51,082 bases of DNA from an uncultured Opitutia bacterium (GTDB lineage Bacteria > Verrucomicrobiota > Verrucomicrobiia > Opitutales > Opitutaceae): the NCBI GenBank assembly GCA_903820035.1, contig CAIJFT010000266.1, positions 1-51,082 on the forward strand, written 5' to 3'. The notes beneath the pieces were generated by a model that saw only the letters and a list, made by a program, of their open reading frames with translations, was not told where the DNA came from and did not search any database. The translations under genes and the position numbers were made by a program. Positions 40,389-49,468 of the stretch are shown here, piece after piece. Within the stretch, counting starts at the first letter, position 1. Every line of letters begins with the position of its first letter.

Positions 40389-41357
40389 TTATTCGTTTGG
40401 AGTGGTTGGTGGCGTATTCAGCGTTCTTTGCCCAAGGCGAATCCTCTTTTCGATCTCAGCAGGGTCAAAATCTGGTGGCGTCGGTTTATATTCCTTCGAG
40501 TCTTTCTGAAGACCATATCGCTTGAGTTGGTGACTACGCAGTTGCTGGAGCGGAAGCCGCATCGTGAGAAACGTCTGATTATCGCCACCCTTGATACGGA
40601 GGGGATTCAGCTTCTCAGTTTTTGAAGGGCTGACCACACGTGAGTCTCCGAACTGAGCGCTGTTTACCTGAATCACGTAGCAGTGGAGATCGCGTGCAGC
40701 AGATTCAACGATGTTGGAGAAGTAATTCACGTCCTTGTTGAATTCCGAGCAGACGATGAAATCCACCATGCCTTTGAAGAGGCACCGATCCTCCAGGCTT
40801 GCCAACTCGTAGCAGTTGTAGACCGCAAAACTTGCTCCCCGCCATTGAAAGAGCTGGTAGCGGCTCTTCGCTCTGAATTTCGGAACCGAGAGACGATTGT
40901 TCGTCAGTTGAAATTCCTCCTCGGGAGAATAGTGCTTCTTTAGACGCCGAATGGGGGCGCATTCTTGGGACCCTCTCGCCCCTCGAAAGGGCAGTGCCGC
41001 CAGCAGTTCGTTCCAAGCGCGACGTCGGTCGTCAATCCGGTGTTCGAGCCCGCAAATCACTCCTACTTGGTGGTCTTTTGCCCACCGCGTGATGAACGTG
41101 GCCCACCTGTGCGGCACTGACACTTCTGGGAGGACCAGCAAGTCCACGCGTTGCGCTGGGTGGCGAACGCCGTGCTTCACGACATCGTTTAGAAGTTCTG
41201 AAAGCACCTTTTTCCGCTGCCGCGAGACATTCGGCGAGCCCATGAAACTGTCTTCGATATTCTTTTCATCCACCGTTAGGTGCCCGACACCGACTCGCAA
41301 GCCGCCATGTAAATCCGGAGTGCGAGCACCAATCGAAATCCTGAGGAATGGGTTCAT
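40389..41357 (-). CDS. Nitrilase-superfamily (C-N hydrolase-like) protein partner of RT
   Basis: 322 residues of the nitrilase fold. The Glu-Lys-Cys triad is visible: E78 in VDLLVLPEVS, K140/K141 in RRLKKHYSPEEE and C182 in FAVYNCYELAS, with SEFNKDV and DLHCYVIQVNS in the usual following strands. The active site therefore looks intact. Defence-associated RTs of the DRT1 type carry a nitrilase domain fused to the RT; here it is a separate gene whose ATG overlaps the RT stop (ATGA, 41354-41357). Neither the substrate nor the role of nitrilase domains in DRT defence is established. It is followed after 3 nt by the uncharacterised gene. Confidence 0.75.
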   Translation of the reverse strand: MNPFLRISIGARTPDLHGGLRVGVGHLTVDEKNIEDSFMGSPNVSRQRKKVLSELLNDVVKHGVRHPAQRVDLLVLPEVSVPHRWATFITRWAKDHQVGVICGLEHRIDDRRRAWNELLAALPFRGARGSQECAPIRRLKKHYSPEEEFQLTNNRLSVPKFRAKSRYQLFQWRGASFAVYNCYELASLEDRCLFKGMVDFIVCSEFNKDVNYFSNIVESAARDLHCYVIQVNSAQFGDSRVVSPSKTEKLNPLRIKGGDNQTFLTMRLPLQQLRSHQLKRYGLQKDSKEYKPTPPDFDPAEIEKRIRLGQRTLNTPPTTPNE

Positions 41358-43324
41358 TGCGAATCTTTCTCGCCGATGAGTTCGCTCGTTACATCTTCAA
41401 GTTCCGAGCCATGAAACTGTTTGTAGACCTCGTTGGCCCTTTCTACCGAATCCTTCTTGTTTATCCGGGCAAAGCCGGAATCCACAAATCCAAGGCACTC
41501 GTCAAAATGAACGAAGCGCGGAGTGTTAAGCGCCTTCTGGTGATCGATCACTAGGCCCGAGGCGCTCGATGGCGATGCCAGGTTTCCTTCGTAACTAGTG
41601 TAGTTCAGCAGCGGTATGGCTACCAAGTGGTGCCTGATGAGATTTGATTTCCTCCACAGTCGAGTTGCCGAATCGCCACCATGGCCTGTGGATTTAGTCA
41701 CCGCCAAGCTGAGCTCCATGCAAAGATCAAGGTGGGCTGCCAAAGTCTGCCGGAGGCGGATAGAGACTTCGGATCGACTACCCGACGGCGCCTCATTCGC
41801 CGACGAGTATTTTACCTTCACGCTCTCGCCGCGCATCGCTTTGCTGAAGCGCTCAGCGCCCTTCTGGTCTCCCGCGATCACAAGGAAGCTGATGACGCGT
41901 TCCCACATGTCCCAGTAGTCAATTGCGTTGCGGCCCTTAAAAAACCGAAACAGCTCGTCCTTCAAATCCCTATCGCCGGAGCCTTCCGTCATCAAATGTA
42001 GCTGGGTTTGTTTCGCGAGGTGGCCCGCCAATTCCCAACGGTTTTCCGCGATCGCCTTCACGCTGCGGAATTTGTTTACCGAGTCGTCATACAACAGATC
42101 GTAGGCAACCTGAGCCACCGGACTATCATCGCCATCTACCGGCAGGAGGGCAAAATCGCTGGCGTTCTCTTCGAGTTGCTTTTGAAACTTCTCGAGACCG
42201 GCGGTTGAGTGTTCCGCATCGAAGAACTGCAAAGTGCATTTCCTTTTCTGCAAGAAAAGGCCGGGTCTAGACCGAAGTTCGAATCGTTCATGATTCTCAT
42301 CCCATTTGAGAACCCCTGCGTTTACGAGAACCCGATCCATGAAGCTCATGATGGGGTCCGACTCTTCCGGCGGCTTGGGCATCGTTACGACCATGAATAT
42401 GTCGTCAACATAGCGCCCGTAGTAAGCGGGCCTGACGTTCTCAAGGATAACGTCGTCGAATTCCTTGAGATACCAGTTCGCGATCACAGGAGACGCACAA
42501 AGACCAATCGGCAGACATGTTGCCGCGTGCGGCAAATCGGGATGCGTCACGGCTAGTAATGGAGCTAGCTTCTCGCGGTAGCGCTTGCAGACCTCCTCAA
42601 TGCACTTGAAAAGCTTTTCCCCCAGTAGCTGGCGCTGCATGAAGAAAGCTTGGAGAGGTCCTTTCGAGATAGGGCGCTTGATTTGCGTCCGGAGCGTTTC
42701 CCAGTCGAGCTGGATGCGGTAGTAATACTCCTGCACGTCAAGGCCGACCACACAGACACTCTGCCGGTCTTCGGAGAGAAGGTCCCGGGCTTTTTGAATA
42801 CCGGAGTCACGCCACTTCGAATACAGTTCGTGATATTTTTCGAAGAGGTAGGCAGAGTGGTCTTCGTCGTTTCCGACGAACTGGTGCAGGCGGGAGCCTG
42901 AGCAGTGACTGGACAACGTGTGATCATACTCCGGCCCTTCAATCATCAGCCACAGAACGGACAGCAGGTGTAACTCGACCGGACCGTCGAACATGTAGTT
43001 TACCTTCTCCACTCGATGCACAGGCGCACTCGTGACATTCGACACAAACGAGCCCTGGCCTTCCTTCGGCTTCGCGGGTCCCACCACGCTCTTCGGAATC
43101 ACATCGAAGCCGATTTCCTCGATCCACTTTTCGAACTGAGTGGTTTCGTGAGGCGCTTTGGATTCAGCAACCTTTGTGACCGCCTGAAGTCGCTCCTCGA
43201 AATCGGCTTCGCACTCAAACTCGGCCATGCGCCGTCGCAGGGTGAGCGGATGCTTTTCGAAGTGAACCATCTGCTTCAGCTTCTTGTAGGCAACTTTGAC
43301 GCGGTCGTGGAGGTCGAGAATCAT
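41354..43324 (-). CDS. Defence-associated reverse transcriptase (UG/DRT class)
   Basis: 656-residue RT not belonging to a group II intron, retron or DGR by context. Palm motifs are clear: first catalytic Asp in VVGLDVQEYYYRI (D196), LPIGLCASPVIANWYLKEFD (about 271-290), and YGRYVDDIFMV with YVDD (305-308). A helical N-terminal part (1-190) and a 300-residue helical C-terminal part flank the palm, as in UG-class (unknown group) RTs that protect against phage. The adjacent nitrilase points to the DRT1/UG5-like branch. Its ATG overlaps the hsdS stop and its TGA overlaps the nitrilase ATG, so it is embedded in the type I restriction operon. No gap before it could hold a template ncRNA. Confidence 0.85.
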   Translation of the reverse strand: MILDLHDRVKVAYKKLKQMVHFEKHPLTLRRRMAEFECEADFEERLQAVTKVAESKAPHETTQFEKWIEEIGFDVIPKSVVGPAKPKEGQGSFVSNVTSAPVHRVEKVNYMFDGPVELHLLSVLWLMIEGPEYDHTLSSHCSGSRLHQFVGNDEDHSAYLFEKYHELYSKWRDSGIQKARDLLSEDRQSVCVVGLDVQEYYYRIQLDWETLRTQIKRPISKGPLQAFFMQRQLLGEKLFKCIEEVCKRYREKLAPLLAVTHPDLPHAATCLPIGLCASPVIANWYLKEFDDVILENVRPAYYGRYVDDIFMVVTMPKPPEESDPIMSFMDRVLVNAGVLKWDENHERFELRSRPGLFLQKRKCTLQFFDAEHSTAGLEKFQKQLEENASDFALLPVDGDDSPVAQVAYDLLYDDSVNKFRSVKAIAENRWELAGHLAKQTQLHLMTEGSGDRDLKDELFRFFKGRNAIDYWDMWERVISFLVIAGDQKGAERFSKAMRGESVKVKYSSANEAPSGSRSEVSIRLRQTLAAHLDLCMELSLAVTKSTGHGGDSATRLWRKSNLIRHHLVAIPLLNYTSYEGNLASPSSASGLVIDHQKALNTPRFVHFDECLGFVDSGFARINKKDSVERANEVYKQFHGSELEDVTSELIGEKDSQ

Positions 43325-44712
43325 GCTTCGATCTCCTCTGATTCGGTTTCTTCCAGCGGCTCGTCGGGTGCGGGTTCGGCGGCAGCATCCACGGGCGGTG
43401 CGGGGAGATGGGCGGCGGCTTCGCGCACGTCCAGCTTGCCCGTCACGAGGTCGGCGGTCAGGCGCGTCCGGTATTCCTGCATCAGCGCGATTTCTCGCTC
43501 GGTGCGGGCGATGGCGGCGTTGAGGTCTGTCGATTGCTCACCAACCCCTTTTAGGATGGAATCCTGCTCTTTCCGAGGGGGCAGCGGAATGTGGATCGCG
43601 CCGAACCTATCGTTGTAGAGGCGCATGAATCCCGACGTGCCGGTGCCCAGGCCTTTTGATTCGGAGCGAAATTTGACTCGTAGCGTCCGACTCCTGAAAA
43701 GCTCTCCCAAGTAATCGACGTTTACATCCGCTATCGGGTCGAAGACCGCGTAGTCAGGACTGACAAGCCCGGTGATGCTGAGGCACGACGGGAAGATGAC
43801 TCCGTTGCCTGCCTGCATCCGGTTCACGACGAACTGCCGTGGTCTGACAATCTTGAATCCAACCAGCGTTGCCGCTTGAGGTGGGCGAGTGAAGTGTTCG
43901 GAAAACACGACGAGGCCGTGATGCATACGCATTGAGAGTAGCGGTTCCAATCCGGTCGTAGACCGATTATCCACTTCGCGCAGGAGATACTTGATCCGCT
44001 TCGCCTCCCAATGCTTCGGGATGTCGCCGAGCCAGGGGATGCCGGAGGGCTTGAGGGGGACGTCGGGGTCGAGGCCGCGGGTGACGGCGCGGTGGATGAT
44101 GGCCTGCTTCTGCTCGTTCAGCAGGCCAATCAGCTTCCGTTTGGCGCGGATGAAGCCGTCTATCTTCCGGTTCGCGTGGTCCAGAAACCGCACGATGGCC
44201 GCTTGTTCGTCGGGCGGTGGGAGGAAAATCGGAAGGCGTTTGATTTCGCCGTGGTCGAGATTCTGGCGGAGGCCAGAGCCGTAACGATAGATCGCCTTCG
44301 TGAGATCGAAGACGTTCAGGATTTGATAGCCGTAGTCGGGCGTGACCACTGGCTGGGCTTCAAGGCAGAGATAGGCAGACGAGATGATTCCACGATTGCG
44401 CGACAGACCAATGCGCAGGCTGGTGTGGTCGTTCTGAAGGTCAGTTCCTCGGATAATGACGTTGCCCTCGTTGACGACTTGATACGTCTCGTAGGACTCG
44501 GGAACCAATCCGTGCTGCTTGTCGGTCGCCTTCACCTTGATGCGCCCGTAGCTGAGCGAGAGAACAATTTTCTCCTTCATCCCACGGTTGGGTTCCTTTC
44601 GCTTCGCGAACGCAGCATGTCCGGGCTTTAGATCCCAATGGGCAGGAACGCCGCCGAGCCATTTCTGCCCCGACTCCTTGTATTCCGCATACGGTTTGAG
44701 TCCCTCAATCAT
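43321..44712 (-). CDS. hsdS: Type I restriction enzyme specificity subunit
   Basis: 463 residues from ATG 44712. HsdS holds two target-recognition domains joined by conserved helices and sets which bipartite DNA site the complex methylates and cuts. Seen here: first TRD opening GQKWLGGVPAHWDLK, first conserved helix AAIVRFLDHANRKIDGFIRA (about residue 190), then the second TRD opening GIPWLGDIPKHWEAKRIKYL and a final conserved region ending EIALMQEYRTRLTADLVTGK. Both TRDs are full length. The frame continues upstream into hsdM but that is a shadow. ATGA overlaps link it to hsdM upstream and RT downstream. Confidence 0.95.
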   Translation of the reverse strand: MIEGLKPYAEYKESGQKWLGGVPAHWDLKPGHAAFAKRKEPNRGMKEKIVLSLSYGRIKVKATDKQHGLVPESYETYQVVNEGNVIIRGTDLQNDHTSLRIGLSRNRGIISSAYLCLEAQPVVTPDYGYQILNVFDLTKAIYRYGSGLRQNLDHGEIKRLPIFLPPPDEQAAIVRFLDHANRKIDGFIRAKRKLIGLLNEQKQAIIHRAVTRGLDPDVPLKPSGIPWLGDIPKHWEAKRIKYLLREVDNRSTTGLEPLLSMRMHHGLVVFSEHFTRPPQAATLVGFKIVRPRQFVVNRMQAGNGVIFPSCLSITGLVSPDYAVFDPIADVNVDYLGELFRSRTLRVKFRSESKGLGTGTSGFMRLYNDRFGAIHIPLPPRKEQDSILKGVGEQSTDLNAAIARTEREIALMQEYRTRLTADLVTGKLDVREAAAHLPAPPVDAAAEPAPDEPLEETESEEIEA

Positions 44713-47051
44713 GCCGTGGCTCCTTTCGTGATTTCGTGGAGCAGGCCTTCGGTTTCCTGCTCCAGCGCGAGGATGTCGGCGCTGATCTGGGCGAGGGTGC
44801 GGAGCTGGGGCGGCTGGTAGAAGTGGCGGGTGAAACTGACTTCGTAGCCGATCTTGGTGTCGGCCTCGACGATCCAAGCATCGGGCGTGTAGGGCAGGAC
44901 TTCGCGGCGGATGAAGGCTTCGATCCCGCCCTCCTCCAGCAGCGGGATTTGTTCGAAGTCGCGGAGTTCGCTGTCGGGCTCGTATTCGACGACGCAGGTC
45001 TTGCCGTCGATCTTCGCCTCGAACAGGCCGCGCAAGGGGTCGGGCTGGGCCTTGCCGGGCTTGTGGATTTTCTTGATGACGCGGGGCGCATCCTCCACGC
45101 GCCAACTGACGGCGTTGACGATAAGTTTGAGTTCGGAGGCGCTTGGCTCGAGATCGAGTTTCTTGAGCGCGGCCTCCACGTCTTTCAAGAAGACGTTGTG
45201 GTCCTCGAAAAGCTCTTCACCGAGGGCCTTGCGGAGCTTGTTCGCGACATCGAGGAGCATGGCGTCGCGCCTCCAGGTGGCTTCGCTGAGGAGCTTCTTT
45301 TTCTTTTTGTCGGACAGGCTCTTTTTCGGCGTGTCGGCTTTGCCTTCCTCGTCCTCCTCGCCTTCGCTGTCGGCTTTACCCCAGTCGTTGACGAGCTTCT
45401 CCAGTTGCGGGCGGACGGAGGCGGGATCGTTGAAGAGGGTGTCGCCGAGTTCGGCGTGGAGGGCGGCGCGGATGGCTTCGTCACCCGAGGCGTAGCGCAA
45501 GGGCTCTATGCGCAGGAGAGTGAGCTGGCTGTGGAGGCGGAGCGGGCGCTCGACCTTCACTTTCCAATAACCGAAAGCGGCATTGGGGAAGAGTTTCGAC
45601 TGCGGCGTCTCCTTGAAGGCGAGGAAGGTATCGCAAATGCGCTGGATGTCCTCGGCGGCGAGTTCGCAGTTCTTTTTGCCCATGTTCTTACGCAGGGGCT
45701 TGAACCATTGGGTGGCGTCGATGAGCTGGACCTTGCCTTGACGCGGCGCGGCCTTGCGGTTGGTGAGCACCCAAACGTAGGTCGCGATCCCGGTGTTATA
45801 AAACATGTTTAGCGGGAGGGCGACGATGGCCTCCAGCCAGTCGCTCTCGATCACCCAGCGGCGGATGTTGCTCTCGCCCTGCCCGGCGTCGCCGGTGAAG
45901 AGGGAGGAGCCGTTGTGCACCTCGGCGATGCGGCTGCCGAGCGGGGTGTCGTGCTTCATCTTGCTGAGCATGTTGGCCAGAAAGAGCATCTGGCCGTCGC
46001 TGCTGCGGGTGATGAGCGAGTATTCGGGATCGCCGGCGTGCTCGATGAGGAAGCGCGGGTCTTTGACATCCTTCTTTCCACCTTCGCCGCTCATGCGCTC
46101 CAGATCGCTCTTCCAGCTTTTGCCGTAGGGCGGATTGGCGAGCATGAAGTCGAAGGTGCGGGAGCGGAACTGGTCGTTCGACAGGGTGGAGAAGGCGGGG
46201 CCGCCGACGATGTTGTCCGCCGCGTCGCCGTCGCCTTTGAGCAGGAGGTCGGCTTTGCAGATGGCGTAGGTTTCGGCGTTGATCTCCTGCCCGTAAAGGT
46301 GGGTGGCGACCTGTTTGCCGTGGGCGGTGGCGATCTGCTGGAGGGTTTCCTCGGCGACGGTCAACATGCCGCCGGTGCCGCAGGCGCAGTCGTAGAGCAG
46401 GTAGGTGCCCGATTCGATCTTGTCCGCCACGGGGAGGAACATGAGGCTGGCCATGAGCTTCACGGCATCGCGCGGCGTCCAGTGCTGCCCGGCTTCCTCG
46501 TTGTTGTCCTCATTGAACATGCGCACGAGGTCCTCGAAGACGGTGCCCATGGAGTGGTTGTCGAGGCCGGGCAGCTCGCCGACGGGGCGGGGGCTGAGGT
46601 TGATGTCCTTGTCGAGGAACTTCTCGATGAGCTGGCCGAGGCCGTCGGACTCGACGAGTTTGCCGATCTGATTCCGAAACTCGAAGTTCTTGATGATGTC
46701 CTGCACGTTCGGCGAGAAGCCGTCGAGGTAGGCGATAAAGTCGTCCTTGAGCGTCTGTTGGGTCTTGCGAGACTTGAGGTCCCGCAGGAGGAAGGGCGAG
46801 GTGTTGTAGAAGGCCTGGCCGGAGGCGGAGCGCAGGGCGTCGTCTTGGTTGGTGACTTTCTCCCGATCGAGGGCCGCCTTCATTTCGAGCACGTCGGCTT
46901 TGGTGGGCTCGAGGACGGCATCGAGGCGGCGGAGGACGGTCATCGGCAGGATGACATCCCGGTATTTGCCGCGAACGAACACATCGCGCAGGCAGTCGTC
47001 GGCGATGTTCCAGATGAAATTGGTGATCCAATTGAGTTGGGCTTGATCCAT
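44709..47051 (-). CDS. hsdM: Type I restriction enzyme M subunit (N6-adenine methyltransferase)
   Basis: 780 residues, first gene of the operon. HsdM methylates adenine in the site defined by HsdS, protecting host DNA. The N-terminal helical bundle (about 1-150) is followed by the SAM-binding motif DCACGTGGM (221-229) and catalytic NPPY (306-309). The C-terminal part is longer than in many HsdM proteins and holds an acidic/Lys-rich linker (DSEGEEDEEGKADTPKK) and a coiled-coil-like tail. The ATG at 47051 fits the family start (MDQAQLNWITNFIWNIADD). The 516 bp upstream contain a 17-bp palindrome that may be an operator. Confidence 0.95.
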   Translation of the reverse strand: MDQAQLNWITNFIWNIADDCLRDVFVRGKYRDVILPMTVLRRLDAVLEPTKADVLEMKAALDREKVTNQDDALRSASGQAFYNTSPFLLRDLKSRKTQQTLKDDFIAYLDGFSPNVQDIIKNFEFRNQIGKLVESDGLGQLIEKFLDKDINLSPRPVGELPGLDNHSMGTVFEDLVRMFNEDNNEEAGQHWTPRDAVKLMASLMFLPVADKIESGTYLLYDCACGTGGMLTVAEETLQQIATAHGKQVATHLYGQEINAETYAICKADLLLKGDGDAADNIVGGPAFSTLSNDQFRSRTFDFMLANPPYGKSWKSDLERMSGEGGKKDVKDPRFLIEHAGDPEYSLITRSSDGQMLFLANMLSKMKHDTPLGSRIAEVHNGSSLFTGDAGQGESNIRRWVIESDWLEAIVALPLNMFYNTGIATYVWVLTNRKAAPRQGKVQLIDATQWFKPLRKNMGKKNCELAAEDIQRICDTFLAFKETPQSKLFPNAAFGYWKVKVERPLRLHSQLTLLRIEPLRYASGDEAIRAALHAELGDTLFNDPASVRPQLEKLVNDWGKADSEGEEDEEGKADTPKKSLSDKKKKKLLSEATWRRDAMLLDVANKLRKALGEELFEDHNVFLKDVEAALKKLDLEPSASELKLIVNAVSWRVEDAPRVIKKIHKPGKAQPDPLRGLFEAKIDGKTCVVEYEPDSELRDFEQIPLLEEGGIEAFIRREVLPYTPDAWIVEADTKIGYEVSFTRHFYQPPQLRTLAQISADILALEQETEGLLHEITKGATA

Positions 47052-47567
47052 GAGTGAGCGATAGCCGCGAAGCTTTAGGCGGAAGATGAAACGGAACTAA
47101 CGGGGCTGGAGCAGGCGAAGGACAGAGAGCAACACGCCGAGGCGCAATCATCCAGTGGCGCGATGATTCGGGAGAATTTCCCGACGCCGGCTTCTACCGC
47201 TGCGCCAATCCGAACGATCGACGTCAGCGCCGGGCAGGTCGCTCGACGCAGCTAACGCCGAGTCGTATGCGCGCGATGGATGGTCCATCCTTACTTGAAA
47301 GCCGCGTTTCTCTGGTGGGCGCTTCGCCGTGCCTTGCGAAATAGGAAGCACGAGTTGTGCGCCGCTTCGCCGGAAGCATGACTGTCGGAAGCGGACATTT
47401 CATGGTTCCTCCGACACGCACACGGAATTGATGGTTCGGCCCAGAAATGGCCTCACTGGGATTCTAATTGTCGCTCGCTGATCTTGAAATTCTCGACATG
47501 GAAGTTCGCTTTACCTCCGAACACCGACGCGGCCACGCAAAACTAAAAGTGACTCAAATGTCATTTT
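47052..47567. other. Intergenic region between hsdM and recombinase
   Basis: 516 bp between divergent genes, so it should hold both promoters. Only the palindrome at 47168-47184 stands out. No clear promoter pair or RNA is visible, and no attachment-site duplicate of tRNA-Asp was found here. Confidence 0.4.
47168..47184. promoter_or_regulatory. Palindrome upstream of restriction operon
   Basis: TCGGGA-GAATT-TCCCGA, with perfect 6-bp arms around a 5-bp AT-rich centre, lies 117 bp before the hsdM start. Operators of R-M control proteins often look like this, but no C-protein gene is present, so the role is speculative. Confidence 0.35.
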
Positions 47568-48302
47568 ATGGCCGGCTCACGTCCCCTCACTCCCTCCGAA
47601 GAACGCCACCTCGTCCGCCAGATCCGGCGCATCAACGCGCGCGACCGTGCGCTCATTTCTGCGCAACTGTTCCTCGGGTTTCGTATTTCGGAGGTTCTCG
47701 CTCTGACTATTGGCCACGTCTGGGACGGCAGCCGGATTCGTGCGCGCGTGGCGCTGCCGCCGCGCTTTTTGAAAGGTGGCTTCGGGACGACGCGCACGAT
47801 CCCAATCGGTCCGGAACTGCGCCGCGCGCTTGAGCGTTATCTCGCGCAACGCGGCCGCCACGAAGACCTGCTCCCCAACACGCCGCTCTTCCTGAGCCCG
47901 CGGCGTCGCCCCGACGGCGCGCGAAAACCGATCTGCCTTTCGATGGCGGAAAAAATCATCAAGGACGCCTTGGTCGCCGTGTGCGGAGACCCGCAAGGTC
48001 TTTCGACGCACAGCTTGAGAAAATCATGGTCGGTTCGCCTCTACGAGGCGAGCGGCCACGACCTTTTGGTGGTTCGCGACGGACTCGGGCACCGCTCCGT
48101 GGCGGTAACGCAGGCCTACCTGCCGACCGACCAGGCAAAGATGGAGGATCTCATTCTGCAGGGCGACTGGACCCGCGCCAAAAAGGCGATGTCGCCGAAG
48201 ATCGCCGCGAAAACATTGCCGTCATCGTTGGCGGCGAAGCCGCTGCCTCCGCTGCCGGGCCCAGCGCCGTTCCTTCCGGGGTTCGAGGATTTCGCGGCAT
48301 GA
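47568..48302 (+). CDS. Tyrosine recombinase, catalytic domain only
   Basis: 244 residues, spanning just the catalytic domain of a tyrosine recombinase. All active residues are present: R39 in FRISEVL, H148 and R151 in STHSLRKSW, H175 in LGHRS and nucleophile Y184 in VTQAYLP. The N-terminal core-binding domain, normally 80-100 residues, is missing; there is no in-frame extension with that character, so it is either a naturally short XerD-like type or a truncated gene. The C-terminus is Pro-rich. It could resolve or move the island, or be a remnant. It is transcribed away from the restriction operon. Confidence 0.82.
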   Translation: MAGSRPLTPSEERHLVRQIRRINARDRALISAQLFLGFRISEVLALTIGHVWDGSRIRARVALPPRFLKGGFGTTRTIPIGPELRRALERYLAQRGRHEDLLPNTPLFLSPRRRPDGARKPICLSMAEKIIKDALVAVCGDPQGLSTHSLRKSWSVRLYEASGHDLLVVRDGLGHRSVAVTQAYLPTDQAKMEDLILQGDWTRAKKAMSPKIAAKTLPSSLAAKPLPPLPGPAPFLPGFEDFAA

Positions 48303-48314
48303 GTCGCCGTTGGA

Positions 48315-48374
48315 TCATTCCGGTCCGCTACCGCCAACCGGAAAGGGTTTCGGAAGATATGTATCCAATATTTT
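48315..48374 (-). pseudogene. Remnant of a Fic gene 3' end
   Basis: Read on minus it gives KILDTYLPKPFPVGGSGPE then TGA, nearly the C-terminus of the intact Fic gene at 49469 (KVLDTYFPKLFPVGHGGAE, then stop). DNA 48308-48376 matches 49462-49530 at 55 of 69 positions without gaps. No other Fic motif precedes it, so only the last 20 codons survive. It indicates an older second Fic copy or recombination between copies, with the hypothetical gene lying between the two repeats. Confidence 0.65.
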
Positions 48375-48476
48375 CGAATTCATCGCCGCGACCTCGGTTG
48401 GCTCGCGTGAATTCTGAACCTCCGGATTGGAGCGAGGCGACGGGCTCCAAAACGAGGCATCCGAAAACAAAAATTG

Positions 48477-49277
48477 ATGAACGAACCCGCATCACCTGAT
48501 CCAAAGCACAAGGCCGCGTCGTCACCTCGCATGAACTACCACTGCAAACCCGACCTCGATCCCAGGCAGGATCTCACCGTGGATATGGTCAGCCTCTTTC
48601 AGCGATTTCGCCAAGCCGAGGACGTTGCGACCGTCGACGCCCTCCTCGATCAGGAATTTGCCCGGCACATCAAGTTCTGTGAATTGGCGATCCTCCAGGC
48701 CGCCAAGTCCGATATTTTCTGGTGCGACCTTCCTCGGCATCCCCTCGATGGCTTCGACCTTTGGGCATCTGACCATCTCAAAAAAATGGGCTTTCAAGTT
48801 GAGTATATCCACACCGCTTGCGAAGAAACCGCGCCCAGCGAATACGACCGAGAGAAAACGGTAAGCGCCGTGGTCGTGCGCGCCCGCTTCGTCGCGAAAT
48901 GGTTTTTGGCGAAGCCACTTCACCCCGAGGTGGAGGCCGCCGAGTGGCGACGGCGCCAGGAATTGGAGGAAAAGAACCTGATTACGAATCCTCCCCAGCG
49001 ACAGTCGTCCGGCCCGGGTAAAACGGGAGCGGAGCTTGAATGCGGAGTGGCGGTTTGGGCGACGATTCTTGACGAAAAATACGTGGTCGAGATTCAGCGC
49101 ATCAATCACCGGAACTATCTTTGCCTATTCGAAATCGGCGGGAGAGTCCTCCATCTGGAGGCGACCAACGTGGCTTTTGGCGCCATGTTCGGGCCGGACG
49201 TAGGGGACGTTGCCCAATGGGAAGAACGCGCGGTGAAAATTGTCGATGGCTGGCGAGCCGGAGGCGCTCCTGGCTGA
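48477..49277 (+). CDS. Hypothetical protein
   Basis: 266 residues from ATG 48477 (a TTG just before is possible); also ATG 48531. Soluble, no signal or membrane segment. Recognisable stretches are VSLFQRFRQAEDVATVDALL, the FCELAILQAAKSDIFWCDL helix and, towards the C-terminus, CGVAVWATILDEKYVVEIQ, NHRNYLCLFEIGG and VLHLEATNVAFGAMFGPDV, which look like a beta-rich domain. No family could be named. It lies between the Fic remnant and the intact Fic gene, so it may be accessory DNA captured with them. It converges on the Fic gene. Confidence 0.5.
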   Translation: MNEPASPDPKHKAASSPRMNYHCKPDLDPRQDLTVDMVSLFQRFRQAEDVATVDALLDQEFARHIKFCELAILQAAKSDIFWCDLPRHPLDGFDLWASDHLKKMGFQVEYIHTACEETAPSEYDREKTVSAVVVRARFVAKWFLAKPLHPEVEAAEWRRRQELEEKNLITNPPQRQSSGPGKTGAELECGVAVWATILDEKYVVEIQRINHRNYLCLFEIGGRVLHLEATNVAFGAMFGPDVGDVAQWEERAVKIVDGWRAGGAPG

Positions 49278-49468
49278 ATTTCCCCAATCCGCCCCGCGCT
49301 TCGCGCCAAAAACTGCCACGTTGAAACGGAAAATTCGAGTGAGCCCACAGGTCTCCCGTGCTGCGGCCCGCCCAAATGGCCATTACGTGTTTTCGGGGAA
49401 AGTTCTAATCAAGCTCGAGGGAGAACCAGCGCGGAAAGGGGAAATCATGACCGACGGGGCACGTCGGA

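Noticed and set aside
41354-43324. RT as group II intron, retron or diversity-generating element
   Set aside because: No intron RNA domain, retron msr/msd gap or template/variable repeat is seen around it; the nitrilase partner and operon context favour the UG/DRT class.
45915-47057. Long plus-strand open frame (380 codons)
   Set aside because: Antisense to hsdM, whose catalytic motifs are intact.
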